Assembly (NCBI GenBank): GCA_023374025.1
Contig: SIJG01000020.1
Span: 1,601,020-1,665,019, forward strand
Length of the DNA stretch: 64,000 nt
Direction: 5' to 3'
Origin: Heterodera schachtii
Taxonomy: Eukaryota > Nematoda > Chromadorea > Rhabditida > Heteroderidae
In this document: piece after piece, positions 43,521 to 54,905 of the stretch
Layout: the number at the start of each line of letters is the position of its first letter
Position numbering within the stretch: the first letter of the stretch is position 1
Position numbers and translations under genes: made by a program
The notes under the pieces: generated by a model
Told to the model about the DNA's origin: nothing
The model's database searches: none
Seen by the model: the letters and a program-made list of their open reading frames with translations, nothing else

Positions 43521-44650
43521 TAGAGATGCGCCGTGAATCACGGTCACGGTCACGGTTACCGTGAATTTCACGGGTTTTTTCACTCACGGTCACGGTCACG
43601 ATTCACGGTACCAATTCACGGTTATTCCGTGAAAAATTTACACTGGATAAAATGAATATTTACGAATTACATATGTTTTCATAGAGAAATTTGGTCATTT
43701 TTTGGGAAATTTTTGGTAAGAAACAGAGCAAAATTTTCAAAAATTTCCCCGGCGGCGCCTATCGGCACCGCCGGCCCCCTCCCTTATTCCTGAAACTTTT
43801 TTGAACAAAGTCAACTACCAATATTGTGTGAAAAACAAATAGAAAGTAGCTTTTCAAGGATAACCCCATTTAAATAAAAACCCATTAAATTTCTTTAAAA
43901 CTCGCTCGAAATTAGGTTATTTTGGGAAAAGCAGTTAACAAATCCCAAAAAATTTTCAAATATTGTCCACTATAACCCTTTAATTGGGCAAATATATCTT
44001 ATAGATCAAAAACAAAAAAACCATATAAAAAAGATCGGAATCGATTTTGAACGCAAAATTAAGAGAAATATGCAAATTATGGGCGTTCCGCGCGTGCCAA
44101 TGGTAGTGCTGTTCGAGACCGAAAATTTTCCGAGGCTCGAGACCGAGACTTGACCCCGAGACTCGAGACCGATTTTTTATGTTTCTCATTTTTGGCTCAT
44201 TTTACGAACAAAATCTGTTAACAAATTGCAATCAAATTTTAGATTTTCCCCCCGGCGGCGCCTACCGGCACCGCCGGACTACAAAAATTTATTATTTTAT
44301 AAAAATAGACAAATTCGCAAAATTTGGCCATTTTTGTACAAAATCAGTGCACAAATTGCACTCAAATTTTTAAAAATTCGCCGTCCCTGCTAGACACCCT
44401 GTTCCCAAAATTTTTTGCAAAATTTTACCATAAAAAAGACAGTGTAAAAACAAAAAATTCGCCGACAGGGAAAAATTTAACTAAAAAAATTCACGGTCAC
44501 GGTCACGAAAACCGTGAATTTCACGGGTTTTTGGATCACGGTCACGGTCACGATTCACGGTACCAATTCACGGTCACGGTCACGATTCACGGGGTCAATT
44601 CACGGTCACGGTCACGGTTCACGGGTTTTTTCAGTCACGGCGCATCTCTA
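43521..44650. mobile_element. Non-autonomous hAT-like element, word CACGGT
   Basis: A perfect 16-bp inverted end, TAGAGATGCGCCGTGA, begins at 43521 and closes at 44650. A perfect 8-bp target duplication, GGCAGGAG, lies at 43513-43520 and 44651-44658. CACGGT arrays occupy both ends (43540-43635, 44490-44640). The interior carries two GC hairpins in the same orientation (43749-43774 and 44252-44277) and a nested GAGACC word fragment (44105-44170). Confidence 0.9.
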
Positions 44651-44699
44651 GGCAGGAGGGGGGCAATTGGAAAAATAATAATAAATGAAAATAATAAAA

Positions 44700-45640
44700 A
44701 AATATAATATAAAATTTTTTAAAAATATAACGCCTGCTGGTCTTATCTAGACATTTTTCAAAGGATACTCTCTATTAGAACGGCCCCATCTTTAAAGTGG
44801 CATTTTTGGTCTCAAAATTTCTAAAGAAATCGGCATTAAATAAATTAATGCCTGTAATTAGAATTTGCGGATCCCGCAACGGAATTGGACAAAAAATTCC
44901 CCCCTATGATTTTTGTTTTTTCACCCAAGTAAAAAAATGCCGACACTCTTTTAAATCCAAAAAATGTTCATTGAATTTCGGAAAAAATGAATTTTACACA
45001 ATTTGTTCTAATTCGGGTCCGGGGTTCGGAATGGATTTGCCAAATCCACGATCAGCCAGCGACCCAGAACCCCCACCATACATTTTTTAGGGGGGGGTCG
45101 GACCCCCCCCCCCCCCCCCCCTCGCTCGCAAAGGGGGCCAGCGAGGGGGGGGGGGGGTTCGCAGCGAAGGGGGGCCGGTGTAAAAGAGGTCCGCAGCGAG
45201 GGGGGGGGGGGTCGCAAATTTTGAAAAATTTCTTAATAAATTCATTAAAAATCCAAAAAAAATTTCCCCGGCGGCGCCTAGCGGCACCGCCGGAACCCAA
45301 AAATCCCAATTTTTCTTAAAAAATGGCTTAAAATCGCAAAAATAGGCCATTTTTTGGTGAAAATCTGTTAACAAATCGCATTAAAAATTACAAAATTTTT
45401 CCCGGCGGCGCCTATCGGCACCGCCGGCCCCCTTGTTTCCAAAAATTTTTTGGAAAAACCGCGCCGAAAAAAAAAACTGTTTTTTGAAAAGCAAAAAAAA
45501 AAAGGTCTTCGGCGGCCGACCCCCCTTCGCAAAATTTTTGGCCGACCCACCCCCCTTTTTTATGTATGACCCCCCCCCCCCCCCCCCCCCCCCCGACGAT
45601 TGGAAGACATTTTTATCGTTTATTTTTTCGGAAAAAAGTG
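44700..45640. repeat. Hairpin copies, homopolymer C/G tracts, GC-rich frames
   Basis: GC hairpins lie at 45268-45293 (loop GCTA on the minus strand) and 45402-45427. Poly-C and poly-G runs at 45105-45215 and 45570-45595 flank near-repeats of CGCAGCGAGGGG. Open frames across them are compositional. Confidence 0.55.
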
Positions 45641-45769
45641 CGGTACAAGCCAAGTTTTAGAGAAAAAGAGTACACATATTTGGATGAAAAAGAAAACAGA
45701 CAAAATACGCAATTCAATTGTTTAGCGGAAACAAAAAACATCCAACAAATAAAACAATATTCACGATCA

Positions 45770-45860
45770 CTAATCATCATTATCATTATAATACTAATCA
45801 TCATTATCATTATAATACTAATCATCATTATCATTATAATTATCATCGTCATCATCTGTC
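45770..45860. repeat. 24-bp tandem repeat (AT-rich)
   Basis: About three and a half units of ACTAATCATCATTATCATTA plus TA(AT) filler, followed by TCATCGTCATCATC. Confidence 0.75.
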
Positions 45861-46011
45861 GTCATCATCGTCCATCAGTTCAAAGCCGACTCCGTCTGCT
45901 GCTGTTGACCACTCGGACCGGGAATTGCTTCTGTTGATGCTGCTTGGTCGTCGTCAAGAAAACTAAAAGCCGGAAAAAATTATTGAAAATTTTTCAATTG
46001 TAAATTCCTCC

Positions 46012-47500
46012 CTACCCATCGCCGAGAGTGTATTCGTCGGGAATTGACACAATGATACGGTTGCGCTGGTCACCAAAATCCCACCGAAAATGAGGACTCT
46101 CGAGCCAACGTGAATCATCGAAAAACCATCCAATTGTCTCCCCCTCCCATTGGGCCCATTTCTGCTCATCCCGCGAAATCGGACAACGAATCAGCAAAAG
46201 ACGATCATGTCCCCTCCTTTTGTACGTCAATTGCTCCCCAGTCTTTTGGTTGTGCCAATGCGAAATGTTCCAATCTAAAAAAAGTAAAAAAAACAATCTT
46301 TAAAAAAATTGTGAAAAAATTGTGATCAAAAATCCCACCCGTCACATGTGTGGACATGATATAATCCGCCCACGGGTCTCGAATGACAACGATGAAATTG
46401 GCCGGAGAAGAAGCATTGAGAAATGCCTAAAAATTGAGGGGGAGAAATACTCAACTGATGAACACCATTAACAAAGGGAAAAGTGATCAAAACTCACCAT
46501 TTTGATTTCATTAATCCGCTTTGGAATCCATTCGGTCAACTCATTGGCTTGCAATGACAGCAATTTGGGGGACGAAATGCCAACATCACGCGATCGGGGA
46601 GACGGTGAGCACAGCCATTTGATCAGCAACGGTTGGCCATCATCAGCAGAAGACGACGACGAATTGACATGGACACGAGCAGAGGACGGAATGTTGTGAA
46701 GAATGAACTCCAGGAGGCGGTCACAATTCGTTTTGATGGACAAAGTGCCACAGGCGGTGAACAGACGGTCAAAATGTTGGAGAAATGCCATCACATTGCG
46801 GTCCAAGTAGCTGAAAATTGGGGAAGAATGATGCCATTTAGAGATGAAGCAACAATTTTAACCGAATTAAAGAAACTGAAAAACTGAAATGACCAAGTGC
46901 CACCGGGACTCTACTCAGTTGTCCAATGCCAATATTTACATCCTATTTAGAACAAAGTGCTTAAACTTCATGCACTTAAGTTTCCAGTTCTGAAAAATGA
47001 ATTTTCTTGTTTTTTGTATGACATTGGACGACTGAGTCTCGGTGGCAATTGGACATTTCAGTCTCATTTTTGATCCGTGCCCTGAAAATGGTGACCATCT
47101 TCCAGCCTCAACATATACTTTATGACGATTCCGTTGAATCCGATCACTTTGTTTGGCATTGGTTCGGTCGGCACTGGTAACGGTTGACCGCGCGCATCGA
47201 TGATGTCCATCTCCTTTTTGCCATCCTCGCCAATTTTGCGCCAAATTTGGATGAAGCCCAATGTTCGGCGTCGCGTCTTAAAATGCTCGTCCACATAGAA
47301 GTCGAATCGGTCGCTGATCAACGCAATTTGGAGGCCAAGCTGACGAGGCGGCAACAGATCGAACACACAAAGCCATCCGTCGCCAGAGATGAAGCTGAAA
47401 AGCGAATGGATTTGTTTTTGAAATAAGGAAAAGCCATTTGAAAAATTATGTACATTTGCTTTTCCATTTGTTTATCCGCTTCGTTTGGATTATCCGACAT
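46012..47500 (-). CDS. F-box-like protein F1 (divergent, full length)
   Basis: Five exons join in phase: 47500-47454, 47394-47119, 46810-46498, 46426-46339, 46274-46012 (328 residues). It starts MSDNPNEADKQMEKQ. The F-box-like segment is WLCVFDLLPPRQLGLQIALI, then SDRFDFYVDEHF. Later come YLDRNVMAFLQHF, PLLIKWLCSP, ANFIVVIRDPWADYI and LLIRCPISRDEQKWAQWE, ending YTLGDG. F-box proteins are SCF ubiquitin-ligase substrate adaptors; that role is by family. A possible extra exon (45962-45880) would add a DDDQAASTEAIPGPSG tail, but a 5-T run puts it out of phase by one. TATA-like TATATAAA lies at 47694-47701. Confidence 0.8.
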
Positions 47501-47693
47501 TTTTGTTGCGGTTAACACTTGACGAATTTGAGAGATTAAAATGTATATTGGAGTACTACTTGAAAAGTAAAAAGATTAATTGAAAAGTAAAAGATTAATT
47601 GAAATGGAAAAGTGATCGGATATCGGAGAATGGTGACAAGGAGTGTGAACAGACAGAATGAATTGAATGTGTCTATTCTATTCCAAAACGGCA

Positions 47694-47701
47694 TTTATAT
47701 A
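47694..47701 (-). promoter_or_regulatory. TATA-like element of F1
   Basis: Minus strand TATATAAA, ~200 bp before the start codon at 47500. Confidence 0.35.
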
Positions 47702-47759
47702 CAAAAAATTTTTTTAAGATGAAGCCCTATTTACCCTTACCTCGTACTTTTGGTACGGG

Positions 47760-47935
47760 CCCCGGCGGTGATAGGCGCAATATTTTTGCATTTTTAATGC
47801 GATTTGTTAACGCATTTTGTGGAAAAATGATACATTTTGCGATTTTGAGCCATTTTTAGTAGATTTTCTTCAAAAAAAGTGGATTTTTTGAAAAATTTAG
47901 CGAAATTTTTTGGAAAATTTGGGTGAGGCTAGATC
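47760..47935 (+). repeat. Truncated GC hairpin repeat
   Basis: CCGGCGGTG...ATAGGCGC at 47762 has lost three bases at the loop junction but keeps the downstream TTTTTAATGCGATTTGTTAA phrase and TTTTGAGCCATTTTTAGTAG. Confidence 0.6.
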
Positions 47936-47944
47936 TGGGGGGGG

Positions 47945-49100
47945 GGGGGGTACCAGCATAAAAATTTTCAGCAAGAGTCTCAAAATTCAACAGTAGCTGC
48001 AACGAATGCGAATGCCGTCTTGTTAAACGCACAAAAACTATTTAAAAACCCCAAATTTCCGCCTTGGGTATGATTCGAACAAAATATTGTAACTGAAAAC
48101 ACTGAGGACAATTCACCAGTGAAATATGGGTACCGAAATCCATCCTATCACAAGCTAAACTTGTTTTTCGTGCGTTTCAAGCCTCCCACATTCCAGGAAA
48201 AGATATATGCACTTACTTTACCTAATTGGATGCCCTACTAAATTAAGGCATTGCCCTAACCCAATTAAGTAGGGTCATCAATAGGGCTCGGATTTTTAAG
48301 GGCGAAAAAGTCCAAAATAAGGCCGTAAATAAGGGCGAAAAAATCGCAAAATAAGGGCGAAAATAAGGTCGAAAAAATTCCAAATTTAGGGGTATAATTT
48401 TTAAATTGTTGTTTTTTTCTATGTAAATAAGTTAAAAGTAAAGCAAACAATCTTCTTCATTGAATACAGTTGCAAATAAGATACATTTCAAAATTTTCAG
48501 GGGTAAAGGGTCGATTCTTTAGGGGTGTATTTTTCCGAAATTTTTTGGGTCGATTCTTAGGGGTGTATTTTTCCGAAATTTTTTGGGTCGATTCTTAGGG
48601 GTGTATTTCCCGAAATTTTTTTGGTCAATTCTTATAGGTGTAATTTTGGTTTTTTATTGCATCCTTGTTGATAAATTTCCCAAAAATCGCGAAATATGGG
48701 CGAAAATAAGGGCGAAACGCCAAAATAAGGGCAAAAACTTATTTTAAGGGCGAACATCCAAAATAAGGATTTTTAAGGGCGAACACCCAAAATAAGGATT
48801 TCTAAGGTCGAATAAGGGCGTTAAAACGTAAAATTTTCGAACAAAAAATGTATTTTTCGTGCATTTCTCGTCGAGTTAAAGCCGCAGAAAAAATAAGGAA
48901 AAACTTATAAATCCGGGCCCTAGTCATCAACAAATTAATCACAGCATATTTAGCTAACAATTTAAATCAAGTTTGCCGAGCTTATTGTGAGAAGTACATA
49001 CAGTACATGTGGAGACAATTTTTGAAATGGAAGTAAGAAATCGTATTCACCGCCCTGAAAATTTATAAAACACAATTTTATTGCGGCCGTTTTTATACAT
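47945..49100. repeat. 3' flank duplicated with 52330-53300
   Basis: TACCAGCATAAAAATTTTCA and many later phrases match 52330 onward. The two flanks differ by insertions: this copy holds the 48282-48922 element, the other holds the 52604-53107 element. The duplicated unit includes the F-box-like genes F2 and F3. Confidence 0.75.
48282..48922. mobile_element. Non-autonomous hAT-like element, word AAGGGCGAAAA
   Basis: Left end TAGGGCTCGGATTTTTAAG matches the inverse of the right end. A perfect 8-bp target duplication, GTCATCAA, lies at 48274-48281 and 48923-48930. The paralogous empty site at 53175-53182 has a single GTCATCAA. Words AAGGGCGAAAA repeat near both ends; GGGTCGATTCTTAGGGGTG occurs in the middle. 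Confidence 0.9.
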
Positions 49101-49212
49101 CCAATTATAATAAACTTATTTATTACTGATGAAATATGATTGGACGGTCATTCTTAATTATTTCATTTCTTCTTCTGCGGCTGATCACTGTTTTTGTTGT
49201 TTTGTCCGTCAC

Positions 49213-50523
49213 TCATTTGTCAGCAGAAGATGGCCCATTTGTGATGCTTTGTCCGGCTTTTTCTTCTTCTTCCGGTGGCGGAGATAATGGCCTTAATTAG
49301 GCGCAATTTTAATTATTTAAGCAAAATCAAATGTCTTTTTTAATTGCTCACCCGATGCAATTTTTGGCATTAAAAAGACAAAATAACACATTGTTACAAT
49401 TGTCCCAATTTTCATCTTCCCAATGAACCGCCGCTGTCTCCCCAATTTTGCATCGTTTCATTATCCAATTCTCCAAGTAATTTTCGTTTTCTTTGGTCAG
49501 TGTCAGCTTTTCCTTTGTCCATTCGTTCACCAATTCAAACGGCACCATTGGCATTGATGGCGCATGAACAGAAAAATGAATTTGGTAACTGACGGAAGAA
49601 ATGGCATTGGCACGGAGAAAATGCTAAACAATTTGAAAACAAAAATCAGTGGTTTGTCAAAAATGTGTGGCCACACCTCCTTGAAACTGTTGACCCAATC
49701 GAAATCTGCTTGTTCGTAGTAATCTTTTAAACAACGCAATCGCTTCGGCATGCCATCTTTTCGCGGAGAGTGCAACCATTTGGACAATGCTTGGCCAGCA
49801 GAAATTGTTGCATTTGGCCCATCAAAATAAGCACCAATTGCAGCGGGCAACCGACCAAATGATTTGATTGAAATCAATTGGTTGAGATCAGTGAGAATTG
49901 TCGGTGAAATGTGACGAAGCAAATTGTCCAAATGATCACCATCGGTAAAGCGCAAGCGGCGAATATTTGACGAAATAATGGGCCAAATTTCACGAACAAA
50001 AATACCCAAAATTGGCTGACCATCCATGTCATGTGATGTTGGAATCCACAAATATAAATTGGTGCCTCTTTTGTCGAAAATTTGGTGATTTAAACGAAGA
50101 AAAGCGATGACGGAGTGATCGATGTAACTGTGAAAACGGAAGGAATGCCTTTATTGCCATAAAGCTATGATGTTGACTGACCTAATCTGAAGGCATTTGA
50201 AGCGAATTTTGCTGGGGAATGTACGGTCATCCGGCAACGGAAAATCCGCAAATCTGTCATTGAACCCTACAGTCAGCTTCGGTTCTGGTCCGTTGCCCTT
50301 GTGAATTTCGATTTGTCTCCAAATTGTCAATTCGCTTTTGGCATCGAAATGTTTGTCCACCAACGCATTGAAACGTGGCGAAAGCAATGCCAATTTGAGG
50401 CCGAGTTGAGGACGGTCAAAACAGGGGAACATGTCCATCCAAACGTCATTACACACCCAACTGAAATTGTGGAAAAATAAATCAAGTTGTGACATTAAAA
50501 AAAATTCATTACCGTCGGTTCAT
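49213..50523 (-). CDS. F-box-like protein F2
   Basis: Five exons join in phase: 50523-50513 (11 nt, MNR..), 50460-50182, 50127-49677, 49623-49352, 49291-49213 (363 residues). Exon 2 gives WVCNDVWMDMFPCF, DRPQLGLKLALLSPRF and NALVDKHF; exon 3 gives YIDHSVIAFLRLNHQIFDK and SAGQALSKWLHSPRKDG; exon 4 gives HFLRANAISSVSYQIHF and NEWTKEKLTL; exon 5 is a proline/acidic tail (PLSPPPEEEEKAGQSITNG). Intron 3 (53 bp) is itself open in frame, so splicing there decides the product. Paralogue of F3-F5; role as SCF adaptor is by family only. Confidence 0.75.
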
Positions 50524-50720
50524 TTTTTTGGCAATTGGAGTACAATTTGGCCGAGTTTCGAATGATGGCGTCGTCACAAAGAGAAGAATTATTGCAGAAT
50601 TATTGCGTTAGAAACTTTATTATTTTTTTTCAAATGCGAAGCAAAACGAAAAAACAAACATTTTTATAGTCATGAAAAGGGATTGATGAATGTTTTTGTA
50701 TCTTTTTGTTTACCGGAACC

Positions 50721-51091
50721 CGTCAGTTGGGCGCCGCCACGTTTGGGCGCCAGCACCTTTTTAGATTATAACTTTTTTCTTTGTCAACCAAATTCAACAT
50801 TGTTGGTAACATTCTAAAGCCCTAAGTGTCTTCTATTAGAACTGCAAAATTTTGAAAAATTTTGTTAAGCTTCAAAAAAATAATGGCCAGAAAAACTCAA
50901 AAAACCAGATTTTCCAACTTTTATGGCCATAAATTTGTTCAAAATTGACGAAATTTTTTGAAAATTTTGCAGCTAATAGAGCATATTAAGAGCTTTCGAA
51001 TGATACCAACAATGTTGCATTTGGTTGATAAAGAAAAAAGTTATAGTCCAAAAACTTGCTGGCGCCCAAACGTGGCGGCGCCCAACTGACG
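50721..51091. mobile_element. Foldback element with GGCGCC-rich ends
   Basis: CGTCAGTTGGGCGCCGCCAC at the left is mirrored by GTGGCGGCGCCCAACTGACG at the right. Inner arms carry TTGGTAACATTCTAAAGC and its inverse form. ~370 bp, no coding capacity. Confidence 0.85.
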
Positions 51092-51099
51092 TAGACCGT

Positions 51100-51660
51100 T
51101 GTTTACCGTATTTTCTCTAATTATATGCCCGTCTCCATTAATCTGCCGGTCTCCATTTATGTGCCAGGGGGATAAATAGATTTTTTAAAATAACTCTCCC
51201 TTTATGTTTTCCCACTCGTATAAGGCCGACATATCGCAAATTGGGCTCAAACTTGGGTAATTAACTCCCTCAAACTTGTGGAGGAGGGAAGTGATGAACG
51301 GTAATTAGGGGAATTAACAAATGATTTCCGCGACTGAGTGCTGTGGTGAGGGCGCAAAGGCAAAAGAATGGTGCTGTGTGATGTAATGAAAATGAACGAG
51401 TGAATGATGTAAAGCGCAATTAATCACATCCGTTTAATCTCTTTCCCAAGCACATATCTCCGCTCTCTTCCATTCCATTTTCCTTCCCGAACTCCAACTA
51501 TTTAATCGGCAGCATTCTCTCGATAAGGAGTCAGTAGAGTGGGCAGTTAATCGGCGAGCGAGATCCGAGAGCAAAGCGCGGCGCAATTATTATTAATGTG
51601 ATTGGCCAATATTTAGGTATATTATTATTTTACTCCTTCTCGCCCATCTCCGCACGCGTA
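51100..51660. other. Intergenic, apparently unique sequence
   Basis: Mixed composition with pyrimidine-rich stretches; no recognised gene, although this could hold regulatory DNA of the F-box array. Confidence 0.3.
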
Positions 51661-51669
51661 TTCGATCGG

Positions 51670-52038
51670 TGCTAGGTCACTGCACAAAAAGTGCAAAATT
51701 TGGTTAAAATTTTGACTAAATCAACTCATAACTTTTCTCAGACGCAACCAAATTGTACAATCTTGGTATCATACGATAGCCCTTGAATTGTGTTATAAGC
51801 TTGCTAAATTCAAAAAATTTTATTAAGATTTTCAAAAGTTATGACAATTTTTCCAGTTTTTTGGCTAGAACTTTTGAAAAAATGAATAAAACTTTTTGAA
51901 ATTTAGCAAGCTAATAAAGCAATTCAAGTGCTATCGTATGATACCAAGATTGTTCAATTTGGTTGCGTCTGAGAAAAGTTATGAGTTGATTTAGTCGAAA
52001 ATTTTACAAAATTTGCACTTTTTGTGAAGTGGCCAACC
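51670..52038. mobile_element. Foldback element with GCACAAAAAGTGC end
   Basis: AAATCAACTCATAACTTTTC near 51717 is mirrored by GAAAAGTTATGAGTTGATTT near 51973. TTGGTATCATACGATAGC at 51764 is mirrored at 51930. A half copy lies at 54906-55070. Confidence 0.8.
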
Positions 52039-52603
52039 ACGGTTCGATCTAGTGGGCGCCCATGAGATTAACAATTTGGGGAAATCATTTATCCAGGGCC
52101 CGGATTTTTGCTTATTCCTTTTTCCCCCAAATCCAATCCCCGTTTTCACTCGTCCCCTTCCTCATATTCTGGGCTGGACATCATCAGCACCTTCACTATG
52201 ATGTGACGGACAAAAATTAGTGACGAGAAAGGGGGGAGGGAGGGGGCGAGCGGATGCTTCGTAAATGTCTCCCCAGGGGGATGGGCCAGAGACTGTCCCA
52301 GGATTTCGGCTTGGGGGCGGGGGCGGGGTACCAGCATAAAAATTTTCAGCAAGAGTCTCAAAATTCAACAGTAGCTGCAACGAATGCGAATGCCGTCCCG
52401 TTAAACGCACAAAACTTGTTTAAAAAACCCAAATTCCGTCCCGGGTATTGTTCGAACGAAATATTGTAACTGAAAACACTTAGGACAATTCACCAGTGAA
52501 TAGGATACAGAAATTAATCCTAAAGCTTCAAATCAAGCAAAAAAAAAAAAAAAAAAAATTGTTTTTCGTCCGTTTCAGGCCTCCCACATTCCAGGAAAAA
52601 ATA

Positions 52604-53107
52604 TGGCTCAAGTACAGTTTATGCGTCCAATGGACTTTTGTGCGTCCAATCGACTTTTGTGCGTCCAATCGACTTTTATGCGTCCATTCAATTTTATGCG
52701 TCCATTCAATTTTTATGCGTCCATTCAATTTTTATGCGTCCAATCAATTTTTACATCGAATTATATTGCATTGGCAATATTTCACCAAGATTTTCTCTGG
52801 TCTATTTTTACAAAATTTTGAATATCTAGCAGAATTACCAGTTATATAACATAAATTTTTTTTCCCTTTCTTAGCTAGATTCGTTAATACTAACGACCTT
52901 TATGGTAGTTTTTGTTAGTGTTATGACAAATTCTGCAAAAAGGCCAATGGTTCGCTCATCGGTATCCAATTTAGCCAATGATTAAGCCGTGCCATTCCCA
53001 AATGATGAATTAAGCTGCAGCTAAACGGAAATAGAGCTAGCATAAATATGATCAGCGAATTGGACGCATAAAAAATCGAGTTGGACGCATAAACTGTACT
53101 TGAGCCA
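52604..53107. mobile_element. Non-autonomous TIR element, word GCGTCCAAT
   Basis: Left end TGGCTCAAGTACAGTTTATG continues into GCGTCCAA and is mirrored at the right (inverse ending TTGAGCCA). Flanks AAAAAATA and AAAATATA differ at one of eight bases. GCGTCCAAT/GCGTCCATT repeats at ~19-bp spacing at the left (52622-52745) and twice at the right. The paralogous locus near 48200 is empty. Confidence 0.8.
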
Positions 53108-53387
53108 AAAATATATGGATTTACTATAATTGGATGCCCTACTAAATTAAGGCATTGCCCGAACCCAAAAGTAGGGTCATCAACAAATTAACCACCCACA
53201 GCATATTTAGCTAACAATTCAAATCAAGTTTGCCGAGGTTATTGTGACAAGTACATACGGCCGTTTTTATACATCCGATTATAATACATTTTATTTATTA
53301 CTGATGAATTATGATCGGATGGTCATTCTTAATTAATTCATTTCTTCTTCTGCGGCTGATCACTGTTTTTGTTCGTTTGTCCGTCAC

Positions 53388-54728
53388 TCATTTGTCAGAA
53401 GACGGCCCTTTTGTGATGCTTTGTCCGGCTTCTTCTTCCACTTCTTCCGGTGGCGGAGACAATGGCCTTAATTAGGCGTAATTTGATTATTTAAACAAAA
53501 TTAAATGCCTTTTTTAATTGCTCACCCGATGCAATTATTGGCATTAAAAAGACAAAATAACACATTGTTACAATTGTCCCAATTTTCATCTTTCTTCTGC
53601 TGCTGAATCGCCGCGGCCTCCCCAATAATTTTGCATCGTTTCATTATCCAACCAAAGTTCCATTCATTTTTCTTTGCTTTGGCCAATGTCAGCTTTTCCT
53701 TTGTCCATTCGTTCACCAATTCAAATGGCACAATTGGCATTGACGGCAAATGAACAGAAAAATGAATTTCGTAACTAACGGAAGAAATGGCATTGGCACG
53801 AAGAAAATGCTAAACAATTTGGAAAACAAAAATAGAGGCAATCAAAAATCAGTGATTTATCGAAAATGTGTGGCCACACCTCCTTGAAATTGTTGATCCA
53901 ACCGAAGTTCGCTTGTTGGTTAAAATCTTCGCAATGCAATCGCTTGGGTTGGCCATCTTTTATCGGAGAGTGCAACCATTTGGACAATGCTTGGCCAGCA
54001 GAAATTGTTGCATTTGGCACATCAAAATCATCACCAATCGCAGCGGGCAACCGACCAAATGATTTGATTGAATTCAGCAGTTTCAGATCGGTTAGAATTG
54101 TCGGCGAAGTGCTACGAAGCAAATTGTCCAAGTGATGACCATCGTTAAAACGCAATTGGCGAATGTTTGTCGAAAAAATGGGCCAAATTTTACGAACAAA
54201 AACATCACAAATTGGCTGGCCATCCATGTCATGTGATGTTGGAAGCCACAACAGTAAATCGGTGCCTCTTTTGTCGAAAATTTGGCGATTTAAACGAAGA
54301 AAAGCGATGACGGAGTGATCGATGTAACTGAAAATGGAAGGAATGCTTTTATTGCCATAAAGCTTTGATTTTGAATTACTCAATCTGAAGGCATTTGAAG
54401 CGAATTTTGCTGGGCAACGGACGATTGGGCAATGGAAATGGCACAAATTTGTCATCGAACCATACAAACAGCTTCGGTTCTGGTCCGTTGCCCTTGTGAA
54501 TTTCGATCGTTCTCCAAATTGTCAATTCGCTTTTGCCATCAAAATGTTTGTCCACCAACGCATTGAAACGTGGCGAAAGAAGTGCCAGTTTGAGGCCGAG
54601 TTGAAGACGGTCAAAGGATGGCAAAATGTCCATCCAAACGTCGTTGCAAATCCAACTGAAATGGGAAACAGTTTAGCTAAATACATGATAAATTTGTGAC
54701 TTTTAAAAATTAATTACCGTCGGTTCAT
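53388..54728 (-). CDS. F-box-like protein F3
   Basis: Five exons join in phase: 54728-54718, 54655-54380, 54327-53880, 53809-53526, 53466-53388 (365 residues). It has the same plan as F2: WICNDVWMDILPSF, DRLQLGLKLALLSPRF, HSVIAFLRLNRQIFDK, SAGQALSKWLHSPIKDG, NEWTKEKLTLAK and an acidic tail (PLSPPPEEVEEEAGQS). The first exon is again 11 nt. F2 and F3 with their 3' flanks are one tandem duplication of ~4.3 kb. Confidence 0.75.
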
Positions 54729-54905
54729 TTTTGTAGCAATTAGCACAATTTGGCCGAGTTCCGAATGATGTCGTCGTCACAAAGTCACAAAGGGAAGGAA
54801 TAATTGCAGAATTATTGCGTTAGAAACTTTTATTTTTTTCAAATGCGAGGCAAAGCGAAAAAACAAACATTTTTATAGTCATGAAAAAGAATTGATGAAT
54901 GTTTT

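Noticed and set aside
44987..45660. Frames with poly-Pro/poly-Gly
   Set aside because: Explained by poly-C/poly-G tracts and GC hairpin repeats; homopolymer lengths may also be unreliable.
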